From assembly GCA_030146365.1 (NCBI GenBank), contig JASLBU010000199.1:1-22195 (forward strand): a stretch of DNA of 22,195 nt, in the 5' to 3' direction. Made by a program: the position numbers and the translations under genes. The stretch comes from Candidatus Limnocylindria bacterium. GTDB lineage: Bacteria > Chloroflexota > Limnocylindria > QHBO01. This document shows positions 15,002 through 21,970 of this stretch, in pieces; within the stretch, counting starts at the first letter, position 1; each line of letters begins with the position of its first letter. The notes beneath the pieces are model-generated. The model made no database searches. It was given only the letters and a program-made list of their open reading frames with translations, and was not told where the DNA came from.

Positions 15002-16057
15002 TCAGGGCCCAAGGAGGGCGCGGCCCACGAAGACGGACGCCGCGAGCCCGCCGGTGACCACGATGCCCACCATCCGGGGCCACCAGGCGCGGGCCATGAC
15101 GGCGCCGATGGAGGTCGCCGGGCCGCCGAGCACCAGCCCGAGGGACGTGAGGCGCCCGAGGTCCGACCCCGACTCGGGAAGCCGCTGAAGGGCGAGCGCC
15201 GCTCCCCACACGATCCCCGCCCCGACGAGCGGGAGCAGCACGAATGCCGCCGAGGGACGTGGTCGACTCAGCCGCGGCATCGCGCGCGATCCCTGGGCCC
15301 GACGCCAGCGCAACCGGGGAGCAGCCTCCGGCTGCGGCTCGACGTCGGACGGCTGCGCCTCGGGTGCCGGCGCACGCACTGCGGACGCGCCCTTCCCTTC
15401 GCGTTCGCGCGCCAGGCGCTCCTCCAGCAGGGCGCGCTCGATGCCGGTAAGCAGATGGGGGTCGACCTGGGGATCGCCCGACTCCTCGGCACCCGGGGCG
15501 GCGGAGGCGGGAGCCGAGGCCACGAGGTCGTCGAGCCGTTGACGGGCTCGAGCCGCCCGCGTCAGCGCATCCAGCAGCGCTTCCTCGGACTGGGCCGCGA
15601 TCGCGAGCCGGCCCCGCTCCGTCGGCACCAAGATGGCCGTCTCCGTCGGTGCCAGCCGAACCGCCTCGATGTCCTCCTCGTCGCGCAGCCGTGCCGGGCC
15701 GAGCACCCATCCCATGCCCCCGGAGCGCGAGCGGAGCTTCGATGCATCCTCGCCGCGCAGCCGCACGCGCGTCACCGGCCCGGGCGTCAGCGCGTACACC
15801 CGCTCTCCGCCCAGCCAGTGGAGCCGCACCGCCGCCTCCTCGACGTCCAGCCGAACCGTGAGGGGGCGAATCGCCATGAGGACGCCATTCAGCGCGAGCA
15901 CGCCGCCCGCCCCGATCGCCCACACCGGTACCAGGCCGAGTGCGAAGGCGACGGCGGTCGCGACACCGTAGGCGACGGTGACCGCTGGGAAGGCCAGGAT
16001 CCGGATCGGCGAGCGCGCGAGTCGGATGCGTGCGACCGGCGTGACCCGCTGCCGCAC
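15002..16057 (-). CDS. Unrecognised membrane protein with possible bacterial PH-like domain
   Basis: The 351-residue product has two N-terminal membrane helices (about 18-41 and 43-63). A soluble beta-rich segment follows (about 66-165, LTVRLDVEEAAVRLHWLGG..., VTRVRLRGEDASKL, TAILVPTERGRLAIAAQSEEALLDAL). Its strand pattern and the two preceding helices resemble bacterial PH (bPH) membrane proteins, but I do not recognise a family with certainty. Next is a charged Ala/Pro/Glu linker (about 175-265), and then three C-terminal helices (about 270-290, 303-322, 327-347). The start is GTG 16057, two bases after the glycosyltransferase stop and 7 nt after GAGAAGG. The tight spacing means it is co-expressed with the glycosyltransferase and may assist or anchor it. 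Its function is unknown. Confidence 0.8.
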   Translation of the reverse strand: MRQRVTPVARIRLARSPIRILAFPAVTVAYGVATAVAFALGLVPVWAIGAGGVLALNGVLMAIRPLTVRLDVEEAAVRLHWLGGERVYALTPGPVTRVRLRGEDASKLRSRSGGMGWVLGPARLRDEEDIEAVRLAPTETAILVPTERGRLAIAAQSEEALLDALTRAARARQRLDDLVASAPASAAPGAEESGDPQVDPHLLTGIERALLEERLAREREGKGASAVRAPAPEAQPSDVEPQPEAAPRLRWRRAQGSRAMPRLSRPRPSAAFVLLPLVGAGIVWGAALALQRLPESGSDLGRLTSLGLVLGGPATSIGAVMARAWWPRMVGIVVTGGLAASVFVGRALLGP

Positions 16058-16059
16058 TG

Positions 16060-17724
16060 TCAGGCCTTCTCGGTCACGCGGTACTCGAGGTAGCGACCGG
16101 TCAGGAGCCGTGTCTGTGCGTCGAGCGCCGGCAGGTTGCTGAAGAAGATGCCGACGAACGGCAGGGCCAGCCACTGCGCATAGCTCATCAGGCGCCGCCC
16201 CCAGCCCCATTCGGCGGGTCGCGGAGGCACGATCTTCTGCTCCACGAACACGAGCACGAAAAGGCCAGCCAGGGCGATCGTCAGCATCACGCTCGCGAAC
16301 AGCGGCAGGTTCTGGCCGAGCGTCGTCTCCGCGAACGCCGGGTTGATGAGCAGCGGGACGGCAGCGCCGAACATGACCACGAACGGCCCGATCACCCAGT
16401 TGATGTGCTCGCCGAACAGGTTTCCGATCCGCCAGAAGCGGCTCCAGAACGGGATCTCGGGGTGGCGGAGCGCATTCTCGATGACGTAGGGAATGTCCGT
16501 CACGCCCCAGGCCCAGCGCCGGACCTGGAGGTATTGCTCGGCGAGCGTCCGCCAGTACCCGCGTGCGCGCACCGCATCGCCGTAGATCGGGATGAAGAGC
16601 GGCACGGCCCGGAAGCGATCGCCGAATCGGAAATAGCTCTTCCAATAGAACCGGCTGTCCTCGGGGATCGCGTCCGTGGCCCAGTATCCCACCTCGTGGA
16701 CCAGGTGCAGCGTCGTGGAGTAGGACCCGAAGCTCTGGAGCTTCTCGGGCAGGACGCTTCTCCACATCTGCAGCTGGGTGAGGACCGCAGCGAACAGCCG
16801 CGGAAACACCGGCGCCTCCCAGATGTTGTTATGGAAGTACGGGATCGGCTGGTAGAGCTGGGTGTCCCGGTTCGGATCCATCAGGTGCACCCACGAGAGG
16901 TAGGCGAAGTACTGCGGGTGGACCCGGTAGTCGGCATCGAGGTCGGTGATCATGATCAGCCGCGGATCCATGCCACGCTCTCGCACGAGCTGCCGATAGA
17001 GGTAGCGGCCGCCCCATGCCATTGCGCTGCTCTTGCCGACCACGATCCCCGGCTCCAGCGGGTCGAGGATGTGGATGAACTCGGCGAATGCGTCGCCGAA
17101 CTCCTCGCGGAGCACCCGCACGTTCTCGATTCCGCCGGTGTCCGTCTCGCGCGTGATGATCGCGCACATCTTCCGTTCCCTCGGCCACCGCGCGACGGCG
17201 AGCGCGCGGACCGTGTGCCGCAGCTTCTCCAGCGATTCGGTGTAGGTGGGGATGAGCGCAAGGTGGACGAGGTCGTCGGCCGAAGGCGGAGGCGAGGGCA
17301 TGGCCAGGACGTGGCGGAGATCGTCCAGGCGCCGCCGGGCCTGCTCGCGCTCGGAGCGGCTCACCCTGCCCACGGGCGATATGCCCAGGGTCCCGCGTGG
17401 GAGGGGACCGCGCAGCCGCTCCACGCGCGCCTCGATCTCGGCACGCTCCGCGACGAGGTCCTCCAGCCGTGCAAGGCGTTCGGTCCAGTCGACCGCCAGG
17501 ACGCGGCGGATCCGCCGGTAGGCGACGATGACGGCGCCGCTGAACCAGAGGGCGCGACACAGCCAGTAGAAGTCGAAGCTGAGGACGAAGTACGCGACCA
17601 GCCAGGGATAGCTGACGCTGAGCCAGAGGGGCAGGATGAGGACAGCCCACGAGATCGTGCCGGGCACCATCTCGAGGACGCGACCGAGCCATCGATATCG
17701 CTCGCTGTCGTCCCGGGTCGTCAT
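16060..17724 (-). CDS. Membrane glycosyltransferase, family 2-like (processive type)
   Basis: The 554-residue product has two N-terminal membrane helices (about 22-70) and a charged coiled-coil-like linker (80-145). The GT-A domain runs from about 152 (HLALIPTYTESLEKL). It contains the metal/nucleotide-sugar motif TDLDADYRVHP (DxD at 261-265), a PEDS segment (354-357) in the place of the usual catalytic TED, and QVRRW (400-404), the QxxRW motif of processive beta-glycosyltransferases such as cellulose and hyaluronan synthases. C-terminal membrane helices lie at about 441-460, 473-495 and 515-530. It probably builds or exports a surface polysaccharide from the cytoplasmic face. Donor and product cannot be read. 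ATG 17724 was chosen because longer forms overlap ilvE. It forms a pair with the membrane protein immediately downstream. Confidence 0.88.
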   Translation of the reverse strand: MTTRDDSERYRWLGRVLEMVPGTISWAVLILPLWLSVSYPWLVAYFVLSFDFYWLCRALWFSGAVIVAYRRIRRVLAVDWTERLARLEDLVAERAEIEARVERLRGPLPRGTLGISPVGRVSRSEREQARRRLDDLRHVLAMPSPPPSADDLVHLALIPTYTESLEKLRHTVRALAVARWPRERKMCAIITRETDTGGIENVRVLREEFGDAFAEFIHILDPLEPGIVVGKSSAMAWGGRYLYRQLVRERGMDPRLIMITDLDADYRVHPQYFAYLSWVHLMDPNRDTQLYQPIPYFHNNIWEAPVFPRLFAAVLTQLQMWRSVLPEKLQSFGSYSTTLHLVHEVGYWATDAIPEDSRFYWKSYFRFGDRFRAVPLFIPIYGDAVRARGYWRTLAEQYLQVRRWAWGVTDIPYVIENALRHPEIPFWSRFWRIGNLFGEHINWVIGPFVVMFGAAVPLLINPAFAETTLGQNLPLFASVMLTIALAGLFVLVFVEQKIVPPRPAEWGWGRRLMSYAQWLALPFVGIFFSNLPALDAQTRLLTGRYLEYRVTEKA

Positions 17725-17785
17725 CAGCAGTCGCTCGTCGGCCCCGCTGGCGGAGCGATGGCGCCGATCCGCCCGCGCGCCTCGC

Positions 17786-18748
17786 TCAGTAGACGGGGGT
17801 GAGCCAGTCGCGGTATGCAGGCAGCCTGCCACGGACGGCATCGAAGTACGTTCGGCTCACGTCCTTCGTGATCGGGCCGGGCCGTCCCGTGCCGACCTTG
17901 CGTCGGTCGATCTCGATCACGGGGCTGATCTGCGCCCCCGTCCCACACAGGAAGACCTCGTCGGCCGCATAGAGCTCGGTGCGGTCGATGGACCGCTCCA
18001 GGACGGAGACCCGATACTCGTCGCGGGCGATCTCCATGAGGCGCCGTCGAGTGATGCCCTCCAGGATGTTGTCGGTGACCGGAGGCGTGATGAGCACGCC
18101 GTTCTTGACGATGAAGAGGTTCTCGGCGCTGCCCTCGCTGACGTGCCCGTCAGAGGTGAGCACGATGGCCTCATCGAAGCCGTTGAGCTGCGCCTCGCTC
18201 TTGGCCAGCGCGCCGTTCACGTATGCACCGGTGATCTTGCCCCGTGCCGGGATGGCGTTGTCGTCGGTGCGCCGCCAGCTGCTCACCTGGGCGCGAATGC
18301 CGCCCTCGGTGTCGATGTACTGGCCGAACGGGACGGCGAAGATCGTGACCTCTGCGTCCAGGTTATGGAGCCGCACGCCGATCGTCTCGGAGCTCTTGTA
18401 GATGATCGGCCGGATGTACATGTCCTCGCGCAGGCCGTTCCGCCGCAGCAACTCCAGCGTGAGCTCGGCGAGCTCCTCCGGGCTGTGGCGGACCTCCATC
18501 ATCAGCAGCCTGGCGGAAGCCTGGATGCGGGTGTAGTGAGCCGGGAGCTCCAGCGCGTACAGCTGCTCATCGTCCGCATTCCAGTACGCGCGCACGCCCT
18601 CGAACACGGCCGTGCCGTAGTTGAAGCCATGCGTCATCACGTTGATGTTGGCGTCCCGGAGCGGCACGAACTCGCCTCGGAAGAAGGCCCACAGCTCGGT
18701 GGTGGTGGCCACCGGGGCCGCGTGCGGATCGATCTCCTGCTTCAGCAC
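17786..18748 (-). CDS. ilvE: Branched-chain amino acid aminotransferase
   Basis: The 320-residue PLP enzyme of fold class IV performs the last step of Ile, Leu and Val synthesis (keto acid plus glutamate). Visible blocks are NVMTHGFNYGTAVFEGVRAYW (37-57), YIRPIIYKSSETIGV, ARGKITGAYVNG with the PLP lysine Lys171, EAIVLTSDGHVSEGSAENLF, and the C-terminal ADEVFLCGTGAQISPV. The length is close to the roughly 300-310 residues normal for the family. GTG 18748 is chosen because GAGGAG lies 5 nt upstream and it gives a normal N-terminus. ATG 18811 lies essentially at the expected transcript start and would add an unusual 21-residue tail. The gene sits alone between terC and the glycosyltransferase, 61 bp ahead of the latter. 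No T-box is seen in its short leader. Confidence 0.95.
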   Translation of the reverse strand: MLKQEIDPHAAPVATTTELWAFFRGEFVPLRDANINVMTHGFNYGTAVFEGVRAYWNADDEQLYALELPAHYTRIQASARLLMMEVRHSPEELAELTLELLRRNGLREDMYIRPIIYKSSETIGVRLHNLDAEVTIFAVPFGQYIDTEGGIRAQVSSWRRTDDNAIPARGKITGAYVNGALAKSEAQLNGFDEAIVLTSDGHVSEGSAENLFIVKNGVLITPPVTDNILEGITRRRLMEIARDEYRVSVLERSIDRTELYAADEVFLCGTGAQISPVIEIDRRKVGTGRPGPITKDVSRTYFDAVRGRLPAYRDWLTPVY

Positions 18749-18753
18749 CGGGT

Positions 18754-18759
18754 CTCCTC
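18754..18759 (-). promoter_or_regulatory. Ribosome binding site fixing the ilvE start
   Basis: GAGGAG lies 5 nt before GTG 18748. It decides against the longer reading from ATG 18811. Confidence 0.75.
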
Positions 18760-18816
18760 GTGATGTTGCGTTCGGCTCGTGCCGATCCGCCTGGTGGACC
18801 GACATGGGCACCCCGA

Positions 18817-18822
18817 AGTATA
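18817..18822 (-). promoter_or_regulatory. Probable -10 element for ilvE
   Basis: TATACT lies 68 bp upstream of the ilvE GTG in the 120-bp gap after terC. The expected transcript start is near 18810. No convincing -35 is visible at the right distance. Confidence 0.5.
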
Positions 18823-18839
18823 CCCGTGCGGGCCGGGCG

Positions 18840-18870
18840 GACCCTTCCGTCGCACTTCGCCAAAAGGGTC
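18840..18870 (-). terminator. Weak candidate terminator after terC
   Basis: GACCCTT (18870-18864) can pair with AAGGGTC (18846-18840) around a 17-nt loop. The left arm overlaps the terC stop codon. There is no T-run, so function is uncertain. Confidence 0.3.
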
Positions 18871-19813
18871 AGGCCGCAGGCGGCGGGCTTCGATCCGGGA
18901 TCTCCTGGCCGCGTGTCGCGAGCAGCGAGACGACGACCGACACGACCAGGATGGCGACGATGATGCCGAGCGACAGCCACACGTCGAGGTGGATGACGTC
19001 GCTCAGGATCATCTTCAGGCCGGCGAATGCCAGGAGCGCCGCGAGGCCGTACTTCAGGTACTCGAACCGCTCGATCAGGCCGGCAAGCAGGAAGTAGAGC
19101 GAGCGAAGTCCCATGATCGCGAACGCGTTCGAGGTGAACACGATGAACGTGTCGGTCGTGATCGCGAGGATGGCGGGCACGCTGTCGATCGCGAACATGA
19201 TGTCGCTCGTCTCGACGACGACCAGCGCGGCGAATAGGGGCGTAGCCCACAGCCTGCCGTTCCGCCGCGTGAAGAACTTCTGACCCTCGAAGTCCTCCGT
19301 CACTGGGATGATGCGGCGCATCCACCGCAGGATGGGGTTCGCGCTCGGGTCCACGTGCCCGGCGCCGGCCGTGATCATTCGCCATGCGGTGAAGAGGAGC
19401 AGCGCCCCGAAGATGTAGACCACGAAGTGGAACGACTCGAGTAGGGCGGTGCCGGCCAGGATGAAGATCGCGCGGAAGACGATGGCCCCCATGACGCCCC
19501 AGAACAGCAGCCGGTGCTGGTACTGGGGCGGCACGGCGAAGTAGCCGAAGAGCACGGCGAAGACGAACACGTTGTCCATCGAGAGCGAGTACTCGATGAG
19601 ATACCCGGCGAGGTACTCGGCGCCGCTCGTCGCCCCGCGGGTGAGGAAGATCCATGCGCCGAAGCCGAGGCCCAGGCTGACCCAGACGGCGACCCACGTT
19701 GCCGCCTCTCGCATGCGGACGGCGCGGGCCTCCCTATGGAAGACGAACAGGTCGAGCGCGAGCAGGCCGCCGACGAGGACGGCAAACAGGATCCACGAGA
19801 CGTAATCAGGCAA
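18869..19813 (-). CDS. TerC/Alx-family integral membrane protein (probable manganese exporter)
   Basis: The 314-residue product has about eight to nine membrane helices and the conserved acidic membrane positions of the family. These are Asp21 in LALDLFVF, Glu74 and Asp80 in LIEYSLSMDNVFVF, and the ETSDIMFAIDSVPAILAI block near residue 200. Family members include TerC, Alx and MeeY/MeeF-type Mn2+ exporters, some of which load Mn into secreted enzymes. The yybP-ykoY riboswitch directly upstream strongly supports a manganese role. The start is TTG 19813 with GGAGG 7 nt upstream. I leave the symbol empty because the classical tellurite phenotype of TerC is not implied. Confidence 0.93.
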   Translation of the reverse strand: MPDYVSWILFAVLVGGLLALDLFVFHREARAVRMREAATWVAVWVSLGLGFGAWIFLTRGATSGAEYLAGYLIEYSLSMDNVFVFAVLFGYFAVPPQYQHRLLFWGVMGAIVFRAIFILAGTALLESFHFVVYIFGALLLFTAWRMITAGAGHVDPSANPILRWMRRIIPVTEDFEGQKFFTRRNGRLWATPLFAALVVVETSDIMFAIDSVPAILAITTDTFIVFTSNAFAIMGLRSLYFLLAGLIERFEYLKYGLAALLAFAGLKMILSDVIHLDVWLSLGIIVAILVVSVVVSLLATRGQEIPDRSPPPAA

Positions 19814-19820
19814 GACAGGG

Positions 19821-19825
19821 CCTCC
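19821..19825 (-). promoter_or_regulatory. Ribosome binding site of the TerC-family gene
   Basis: GGAGG lies 7 nt before the TTG start and shortly after the 3' end of the riboswitch aptamer. No U-rich terminator is seen between aptamer and start. Control by access to this site is therefore plausible. Confidence 0.7.
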
Positions 19826-19833
19826 AGCAAGCG

Positions 19834-19942
19834 ATGCCGAAGGTCTCTCCCGACCAATGTCGAGGTCTGGCCGGCGTCACCGGGCCGCGAACCAACCGGG
19901 CCGTCCTGACGATGACGCCTGAGCGGGGTACTCCCCCTCGGG
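19834..19942 (-). promoter_or_regulatory. yybP-ykoY (Mn2+) riboswitch upstream of terC
   Basis: In transcript order the region contains GGGGGAGTA (19937-19929), the conserved L1 Mn-binding loop, and GTCATCGTCAGGACGG, the conserved internal element. A GC hairpin region follows, then CCAGACCTCGAC, and the diagnostic 3' block GGGAGAGACCTTCGGC. Order and spacing match the family. In known cases Mn2+ binding to this aptamer switches on exporters of the TerC and MntP type. The output appears translational, because the GGAGG of terC follows within about 10 nt and no T-run terminator is present. The exact ends of P1 are estimated. Confidence 0.88.
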
Positions 19943-19949
19943 CCGGTTG

Positions 19950-19978
19950 AGTGTCGTCGCTGGCCATGGCTCCGTCAA
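19950..19978 (-). promoter_or_regulatory. Promoter for the riboswitch-terC transcript
   Basis: TTGACG (-35, 19978-19973), a 17-bp spacer and GACACT (-10, 19955-19950) predict a start near 19943, immediately before the aptamer. The -35 covers the stop codon of the DUF1634 gene. Confidence 0.6.
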
Positions 19979-20328
19979 CCGGCCACTGCGACCGCGAGGG
20001 CCGTGGCGAGCGCGCCGAGCAGCAGGACGACCACGACGACGCTGGCCGTCGCCATCCGTCGCTCGCGGAGCAGCGCGAGGCCGACGGCCGCGGTGGCGAG
20101 CATCACGACCGGGATGAGCGTCAGCCCGAGGAGGCCGATGGCCACCAGTGCTGACGGCCCGCCCTCCGAGATCAGGTCGGTGGCCGAGCGCGGGCCGGTA
20201 CGGGCGTCCCCGCCCACCATCGCGATCAGGTAGCCGGTGCCGATGAAGGCGATTGCCACGATCGTTCCGAGGCGCAGGACCGCCGAGATGCCCTCCCCCA
20301 CCAGCCATCTTCCGCGCTGCTCGTTCAC
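19975..20328 (-). CDS. DUF1634-family membrane protein
   Basis: The 117-residue product has three membrane helices (about 15-38, 60-85, 93-115). The first holds LRLGTIVAIAFIGTGYLI, and the second begins PSALVAIGLLGLTLIPVVMLA and ends near an RER basic turn. This matches my knowledge of DUF1634 (PF07843), a small membrane protein usually encoded beside TauE/SafE permeases. GTG 20328 overlaps the permease stop by 4 bp (GTGA), so the two are translationally coupled and probably work together. Its biochemical role is unknown. Its stop codon lies within the -35 of the following riboswitch promoter. Confidence 0.85.
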   Translation of the reverse strand: MNEQRGRWLVGEGISAVLRLGTIVAIAFIGTGYLIAMVGGDARTGPRSATDLISEGGPSALVAIGLLGLTLIPVVMLATAAVGLALLRERRMATASVVVVVLLLGALATALAVAVAG

Positions 20329-21128
20329 GACCCGGTCACGGCGCGGATTGCCATCTGGACGGCCACGTAGGCCATGACGATGACGAACAGCCAGATCAAC
20401 GGTCCGGATCCCACGCGGGCCCCGACTCGTGCGCCCAGGACACCGCCGAGGGCCACGCCCAGCACGACCGGCGCCGCGACACGAGGGTCGATGTCACCAC
20501 GAAACAGGTACGCGTACGATCCGGCCGCCGCCGTGATGCCGATCATGAAGTTCGAGGTGGTCACCGCCACCCGCATCGGCGCGCGCATCAGCAGATGGAT
20601 GATCGGCACGGTCACGATCCCGCCACCGACGCCCAGCAGGCCCGAGAGGTTGCCACCACCGAAGGCCCCGGCGACCGCCAACGGGAGTCGATGTCGCCGA
20701 TACGCCGGCGCGTTCGTGCCGTCTGGCGCCGCCGGGTCGACATCGAGCGGCTCAGCTGCGCCGGACCTGCGGAGACCACGGACCATGGTGTAGGCGGTGT
20801 ACGTCAGCATGGCCGCGAACATGCCCGCCAGGATGCGCTCGGGGAGGAAGCCGGCGATCACCGCGCCGGTGAGCGCCCCCACCGCCGTCCCGGCCCCGAG
20901 GATGATGCCGAGCCGTACGTCGGCGCGACCGGCTCGCACGTTGATCGCCGCCGCGCCGGTCGACGTGGCGATCACGCAGATCAAGCTGGTGCCGATGGCG
21001 GTCGTCAGCGGGAAGCCGAACCCGAGGGTCAGGATCGGCACGATGAGAACCCCGCCTCCGAGGCCCAGGAGCGCACCGAAGGCCCCGGCCAGCAGGCCGC
21101 TCGCGGCGAGGAGCATGTCGACCGGCAT
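20325..21128 (-). CDS. TauE/SafE-family permease (probable sulfite/organosulfur exporter)
   Basis: The 267-residue product has about eight membrane helices in two related halves. Each half starts with the family motif: GALLGLGGGVLIVPIL near the N-terminus and GLLGVGGGIVTVPII at about 165-180, followed by a TTSN/GTSL pattern (AIGTSLICV, AVTTSNFMIG). A hydrophilic loop with DVDPAAPDG separates the halves. Family members export sulfite, sulfoacetate and similar anions. The substrate here is not determined. I chose ATG 21128. ATG 21170 lies inside the rpsR terminator hairpin and would add a non-membrane tail, and ATG 21116 is also possible. It is followed by the DUF1634 partner with a 4-bp overlap. 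Confidence 0.92.
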   Translation of the reverse strand: MPVDMLLAASGLLAGAFGALLGLGGGVLIVPILTLGFGFPLTTAIGTSLICVIATSTGAAAINVRAGRADVRLGIILGAGTAVGALTGAVIAGFLPERILAGMFAAMLTYTAYTMVRGLRRSGAAEPLDVDPAAPDGTNAPAYRRHRLPLAVAGAFGGGNLSGLLGVGGGIVTVPIIHLLMRAPMRVAVTTSNFMIGITAAAGSYAYLFRGDIDPRVAAPVVLGVALGGVLGARVGARVGSGPLIWLFVIVMAYVAVQMAIRAVTGS

Positions 21129-21146
21129 GCAGGCGAAGAAGCGGGA

Positions 21147-21170
21147 ATGGCCGGCCCCAGGGCCGGCCAT
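21147..21170 (-). terminator. Hairpin closing the rpsF-ssb-rpsR operon
   Basis: This is a perfect inverted repeat, ATGGCCGGCCC-CA-GGGCCGGCCAT, 8 bp after the rpsR stop. In practice the stem is 10 bp with a 4-nt loop. No T-run follows. It probably ends or processes the ribosomal operon transcript before the permease gene. Confidence 0.65.
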
Positions 21171-21178
21171 CCGTGCTG

Positions 21179-21448
21179 CTACGGACGCAGGTGCTGCGGC
21201 GCGTACGGGAGAAGCGCCACGTGGCGTGCGCGCTTCAGGGCGGTCGTCAGCATGCGCTGATGACGCGCGCAGGTGCCGGTCTTTCGACGCGGCTCGATCT
21301 TGGCGCGCTCACTCAGGTAGCGGCGGAGGCGGTTGACCTCCTTGTAGTCGATGGTTTCGGCCTTGTCGACGCAGAAGTTGCAGACCTTGCGACGACGTCG
21401 GTCGCGGTAGTAGTCCGCCGACTCGCGGCGGGATCGCGGGCTTGCCAT
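21179..21448 (-). CDS. rpsR: 30S ribosomal protein S18 (zinc-binding form)
   Basis: The 89-residue basic protein binds 16S rRNA next to S6 in the platform. The family core is clear: IDYKEVNRLRRYLSERAKIEPRRKTGTCARHQRMLTTALKRARHVALLPY. It carries CNFC near residue 23 and CARH near residue 60, the four-ligand zinc (C+) form that many S18 proteins have lost. A basic N-terminal extension precedes the zinc site. ATG 21448 is the only reasonable start. It follows ssb by 33 bp and S6 by synteny. The rpsF-ssb-rpsR order is conserved across bacteria. Confidence 0.97.
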   Translation of the reverse strand: MASPRSRRESADYYRDRRRRKVCNFCVDKAETIDYKEVNRLRRYLSERAKIEPRRKTGTCARHQRMLTTALKRARHVALLPYAPQHLRP

Positions 21449-21481
21449 GTTCGTATCGGTCCTCGGTTGGCTCGGAATGCT

Positions 21482-21943
21482 CTAGAAGGGAATGTCGTCG
21501 ACGTCCATCTCGCCGCCGGGCGCGGACGAGCCGCGCTGCTCGGCACCGCGAGGCCGGACGGCCGGTGGCGCGTCGCCGTAGGAGCCCTCTCCGCCGGCTC
21601 CGCCCTCGTCGCGGCCCCGTCGCTCGAGGTTGACCACGCGGGCAAACGCGAGCTCGAGCGACGTCCGCTTCTGGCCGTCGCGTGCCTCGTACTCACGGGC
21701 GCGGAGCTGGCCCTCGGCGTAGATCTTGTTGCCCTTGCGGAGCTGCTCGGCGAGGCGCTCGGCCTGCTGCTCCCACACGCTCACGCGGAACCAGAGCGTC
21801 TCCTCGATCCATTCGCCATCGGGCCCCTTGCGGTTGTCATTGACGGCGACCCGCAGGTCGGTCACCGCCTTCCCGCCCGGCGTATAGCGCAGCTCCGGGT
21901 CGGCGCCCAGGTTGCCGATGATCATCATCTTGTTCAGCGTCAT
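21482..21943 (-). CDS. ssb: Single-stranded DNA-binding protein
   Basis: The 153-residue product has an N-terminal OB fold (MNKMMIIGNLGADPELRYTPGGKAV-like start, LWFRVSVWEQQAERLAEQLRKG, YAEGQLRAREYEARDGQKRTSLEL, residues 1-108). A Gly/Arg-rich disordered linker follows, and the acidic tip DVDDIPF, which recruits partners such as PriA, RecG and Exo I. The intact tip and standard length mean a functional SSB. ATG 21943 has GAGGAG 5 nt upstream. It lies 27 bp after the probable rpsF stop. Its known partner PriA is encoded at 7001-9358. Confidence 0.97.
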   Translation of the reverse strand: MTLNKMMIIGNLGADPELRYTPGGKAVTDLRVAVNDNRKGPDGEWIEETLWFRVSVWEQQAERLAEQLRKGNKIYAEGQLRAREYEARDGQKRTSLELAFARVVNLERRGRDEGGAGGEGSYGDAPPAVRPRGAEQRGSSAPGGEMDVDDIPF

Positions 21944-21970
21944 CGCAGCTCCTCCTCTGCCGGTCGGGCG

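Noticed and set aside
17725..17785. Possible GGCGGA/TCCGCC hairpin between ilvE and the glycosyltransferase
   Set aside because: The stem is short with a large loop and no T-run. It is not separable from chance pairing in GC-rich DNA.
17636..18763. Plus-strand open frame opposite ilvE
   Set aside because: It mirrors the ilvE codons, has no motif, and its start lies inside the glycosyltransferase.
18749..18811. ATG 18811 as ilvE start
   Set aside because: It lies at the predicted transcript start with no ribosome site, while GAGGAG stands directly before GTG 18748.
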